55,285 bases of DNA from an uncultured Dorea sp. (GTDB lineage Bacteria; Bacillota; Clostridia; Lachnospirales; Lachnospiraceae), in assembly GCA_910585725.1 (NCBI GenBank), contig CAJUFA010000023.1, positions 1 to 55,285 on the forward strand, written 5' to 3'. Made by a program: the position numbers and the translations under genes. The notes beneath the pieces were generated by a model, which was not told the origin of the DNA, searched no databases, and worked only from the letters and a program-made list of their open reading frames with translations. Positions 53,211 through 55,285 of the stretch are shown here, piece by piece. Each line of letters opens with the position of its first letter. Position 1 is the first letter of the stretch.

Positions 53211-53942
53211 ATGAATATAGAGATTGACACACATTCACATACACTTGCCAGCGGACATGCGTATAATACGATCCGGGAGATGGCGGCATCGGCGTCGGGA
53301 AAGGGGTTGAAAGGTCTGGCTATAACAGATCATGCGATGCGTATGCCCGGAACTTGCCATAGCTATTATTTTCAGAATCTGAGGATTGTGCCGAGGCAGA
53401 TGTATGGTATCGAGCTTTTGCTGGGGACGGAGTTGAATATTCTGAACGAATCCGGCGAGGTGGATATGCCGCAGGATCTGCTGGCGGAGATGGACATAAC
53501 TATTGCCAGTATGCATTTACCCTGCTATAAAGGAGAGTGCAGTAAGGAAGCGGTTACGCAAGCATACTTGAATGTCATGGAGAATGAATATGTGGACATT
53601 ATCGGTCATCCGGACGACGGCAGATTTCCGGTGGATTTTGAAGTGGTGGTCAGGGAGGCGAAGAGGACGGGGACATTGCTGGAAGTAAATAACTCGTCTT
53701 TACGTCCGGGAAGTTTTCGGATTAATTCGATGGAAAATTGCCGAAATATGTTGGAGGAATGTAAAAAGCAAGGAACGATGGTGGTTCTCGGAACAGACTC
53801 ACATGTGGATGTGGATATTGCAGAATATCCGTATGCGTTCCAGGTTCTGGAGGAAGTAGATTTTCCGGAAAAATTGGTTGCGAATACGTCGCTTGAAAAA
53901 TTAAAATCTTCTTTAAAGCATACACCTTTACTAAAGCTTTAA
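53211..53942 (+). CDS. PHP-domain phosphatase, YcdX-like
   Basis: A 243-residue PHP hydrolase. Metal ligands appear in order: HSHTLASGH, ITDHAM, LLGTELNI, SMHLP, GHPDDGRF, VNNSS and GTDSH. The family includes YcdX and HisK-like histidinol phosphatases, which use a trinuclear zinc site to cleave phosphoesters. No his genes adjoin, so the natural substrate is open. Own ribosome site and promoter. Confidence 0.87.
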   Translation: MNIEIDTHSHTLASGHAYNTIREMAASASGKGLKGLAITDHAMRMPGTCHSYYFQNLRIVPRQMYGIELLLGTELNILNESGEVDMPQDLLAEMDITIASMHLPCYKGECSKEAVTQAYLNVMENEYVDIIGHPDDGRFPVDFEVVVREAKRTGTLLEVNNSSLRPGSFRINSMENCRNMLEECKKQGTMVVLGTDSHVDVDIAEYPYAFQVLEEVDFPEKLVANTSLEKLKSSLKHTPLLKL

Positions 53943-53969
53943 AAGAGCTTAAAAGACAAGAAAAAGGTA

Positions 53970-54021
53970 TAGACTTTATAAATTTAGTGTGTTAAAATGT
54001 AACAGTAATGAAATCTGTTAC
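53970..54021 (+). promoter_or_regulatory. promoter and operator-like dyad of the YerC gene
   Basis: TAGACT (53970-53975), 17 bases, TAAAAT (53993-53998), then GTAACAG (53999-54005)-N9-CTGTTAC (54015-54021), a perfect 7-base dyad right at the expected transcription start and ahead of AAGGAG. Confidence 0.6.
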
Positions 54022-54036
54022 GAAGGAGATAATGTT

Positions 54037-54330
54037 ATGAGTAAGAAAATCAGGACAGACGCAGTAGACTATCTGTTTCGCGCGATATTGAGTCTGAAAG
54101 ATAAAGAAGAGTGCTATACTTTTTTTGAAGACATTTGTACGATCAATGAACTGCTTTCCTTATCGCAACGGTTTGAAGTAGCGAAGATGTTAAGAGAGCA
54201 TAAGACTTATCTTGAGATTGCAGAGAAGACAGGAGCTTCTACGGCAACCATCAGCAGGGTAAACCGTTCTTTGAATTATGGTAACGATGGATATGATATG
54301 GTATTTGAAAGAATTGACAAGAAAGAATAG
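54037..54330 (+). CDS. TrpR-like regulator, YerC/YecD family
   Basis: ATG 54037, after AAGGAG, gives 97 residues; an in-frame start at 53989 would lie in the promoter. The fold is TrpR-like: LSLSQRFEVAKMLREHKTYLEIAEKTGASTATISRVNRSLNYG contains the helix-turn-helix. YerC proteins are DNA-binding regulators with few known targets. A dyad over its own start suggests autoregulation. Confidence 0.88.
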   Translation: MSKKIRTDAVDYLFRAILSLKDKEECYTFFEDICTINELLSLSQRFEVAKMLREHKTYLEIAEKTGASTATISRVNRSLNYGNDGYDMVFERIDKKE

Positions 54331-54425
54331 CAGGCTATAGGATAATCTATTATTTGCAATGGGAATATATATCTTGCAGTAAGAGCTTTTGAGGCGGTCT
54401 GACGGATAGAAAAATTGTCATAGAT

Positions 54426-54464
54426 AGAAGAAATAAGACCTTAAGGTCTTATTTCTTCTTTTTT
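54426..54464. terminator. bidirectional terminator shared by convergent genes
   Basis: A 15-base perfect stem AGAAGAAATAAGACC (54426-54440), loop TTAA, GGTCTTATTTCTTCT (54445-54459), then TTTTT. The right arm covers the last codons and stop of the DUF1836 gene. Confidence 0.85.
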
Positions 54465-55060
54465 CCATCTTCCTTTTTGGGGAGCTGATCTATTAGTTTT
54501 TCAATGATCTGCTTCTTAATATACACATCAAAACTCAGGCTGCAGATAAAAGAGAAAAATTGGAGATAATCCCGTTCGTTTGGCGGAACATCGGGAAAAC
54601 AGTCCATTGCATGACAGTAGGATCTTGCAACATCTTTCTGAAGGGCGTCGATTCGAGATTTTTCCAGCTGGCAGATCTCTTCATAAATGGATGTTATATT
54701 GAAATCTTCACGGGTGTCAAAATATTTTTCCGTAATAGGATTCAGCATTGTCTCGATGTCCTTGATCGAAAGGATATTCTTAAAATAGTAGATGAATATC
54801 ATGACCAGAAGATGTTCTTTAGAATATTTCTTTTTTACAGGAGGAGGAAGCAGGTTATTCTTGGCATAATTATTGATCATGGTTTTGGTTAGTACTTTAT
54901 CGTCTTCACGCCGTTTTGCAGACTGTAATTGTTCCTCCATAAAAGTGGTAACCTGATCCATATACAGGTCGATATTAGGAATATCTTCAAGCTTTACATA
55001 ATCAATGCGTGAGATACTATTCAGAATACTATTTAACATATCTTTTGTGTCAATCGTCAT
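54449..55060 (-). CDS. DUF1836 regulator
   Basis: A 203-residue protein: DUF1836 with a MerR-like helix-turn-helix (LTKTMINNYAKNNLLPPPVKKKYSKEHLLVMIFIYYF) and a helical C-terminal part ending in a poly-Lys tail. Members are common in Firmicutes and are probable DNA-binding regulators. The last codons lie in the terminator. Two perfect palindromes lie at its promoter (see next entry). Confidence 0.85.
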   Translation of the reverse strand: MTIDTKDMLNSILNSISRIDYVKLEDIPNIDLYMDQVTTFMEEQLQSAKRREDDKVLTKTMINNYAKNNLLPPPVKKKYSKEHLLVMIFIYYFKNILSIKDIETMLNPITEKYFDTREDFNITSIYEEICQLEKSRIDALQKDVARSYCHAMDCFPDVPPNERDYLQFFSFICSLSFDVYIKKQIIEKLIDQLPKKEDGKKKK

Positions 55061-55080
55061 ATTATCACCTCAATGCAACT

Positions 55081-55131
55081 ATTATATAGTTTTTAAAACT
55101 ATATGACAAGGACTTTTTATACTAAAAAGTC
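55081..55131 (-). promoter_or_regulatory. DUF1836 promoter with two palindromes
   Basis: On the minus strand TTGTCA (55104-55109), 17 bases, TATAAT (55081-55086). The spacer is filled by ATATAGTTTT-T-AAAACTATAT (55084-55104), and just upstream of the -35 is GACTTTTTA-TAC-TAAAAAGTC (55111-55131). Confidence 0.75.
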
Positions 55132-55182
55132 TAAAACTACAAATTTGAGCTGCTGTTTGCTGACGAAGGTGTTGGAAGAAGT

Positions 55183-55275
55183 ATGAAGATGGAATGGATA
55201 CGTTATTATGAGCAGCCGGTTAGGTTTATAAATGAAAACACTAATCCCCCAGCTATGCTGGGGAGAATAGAGTAA
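55183..55275 (+). other. short frame with CCCCAGC/GCTGGGG hairpin at window edge
   Basis: A 30-codon frame (MKMEWIRYYEQPVRFINENT ...) runs to TAA 55273-55275 and contains CCCCAGC-TAT-GCTGGGG (55247-55263). The frame can be extended 16 codons upstream without a start. Whether it is the tail of a broken gene, an insertion-sequence end or a single repeat unit cannot be decided here. Confidence 0.3.
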
Positions 55276-55285
55276 GCCGTAGCAA

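Noticed and set aside
55240..55275. CRISPR array
   Set aside because: Only one repeat-like unit and no spacer pattern inside the window; reported only as an edge observation.

Overview
The window looks like a chromosomal stretch of a Lachnospiraceae-type gut Firmicute (class Clostridia). The evidence is a Gram-positive PolC replicative polymerase, MurT/GatD for lipid II amidation, a YlmC/YmxH sporulation-type protein, a GlgC/GlgD pair, indolepyruvate:ferredoxin oxidoreductase, AGGAGG-type ribosome sites and many sigma-A promoters with 17-base spacers. Genus is not fixed by anything I can read.

Layout. 1-4.4 kb: a LytTR regulator and the start of its probable membrane kinase (minus strand, cut by the window edge), divergent from a BceAB-like ABC transporter. 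4.4-11.7 kb: housekeeping genes yaaA, sfsA, a flavin 2-hydroxy-acid dehydrogenase, holA, lepA, hemW and a YlmC-like gene. 11.7-17.6 kb: an ABC exporter behind a structured leader with a tiny upstream frame, a 51-residue membrane peptide, a DUF2156 protein, two PLP aminotransferases and a COG2426 membrane protein. 17.8-28.1 kb: a PfkB sugar kinase, murT-gatD, two small unknowns, ispG overlapping polC, and a NimA-like flavoprotein.

28.1-34.0 kb: iorA-iorB-paaK-ACT, an aromatic 2-oxoacid oxidation and acyl-CoA ligation unit, then ferritin with a BFD-like [2Fe-2S] protein and an SseB-like protein. 34.2-40.1 kb: cspA, PTS enzyme I (no HPr nearby), moaC, glgD/glgC, and a roughly 300-base structured transcript with its own strong promoter ahead of a CarD-like gene. 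40.2-47.6 kb: an orphan NMT1/THI5-like lipoprotein, an acyl-CoA synthetase, an AraC regulator and a sugar ABC importer without an ATPase.

48.0-52.3 kb is an AT-rich accessory patch: a Cys-rich DUF6485 protein, a STAS protein, a small lipoprotein, two decayed toxin-antitoxin remnants on either side of a zinc-ribbon/von Willebrand A membrane protein, and then tRNA-Ala(GGC). 52.3-55.3 kb: two small unknown genes, a PHP phosphatase, a TrpR-like YerC regulator and a DUF1836 regulator with two perfect palindromes at its promoter. The signals I find most worth a second look are the structured RNA before carD, the leader and uORF of the ABC exporter, the palindrome cluster upstream of the sugar importer, and the toxin remnants next to the tRNA.
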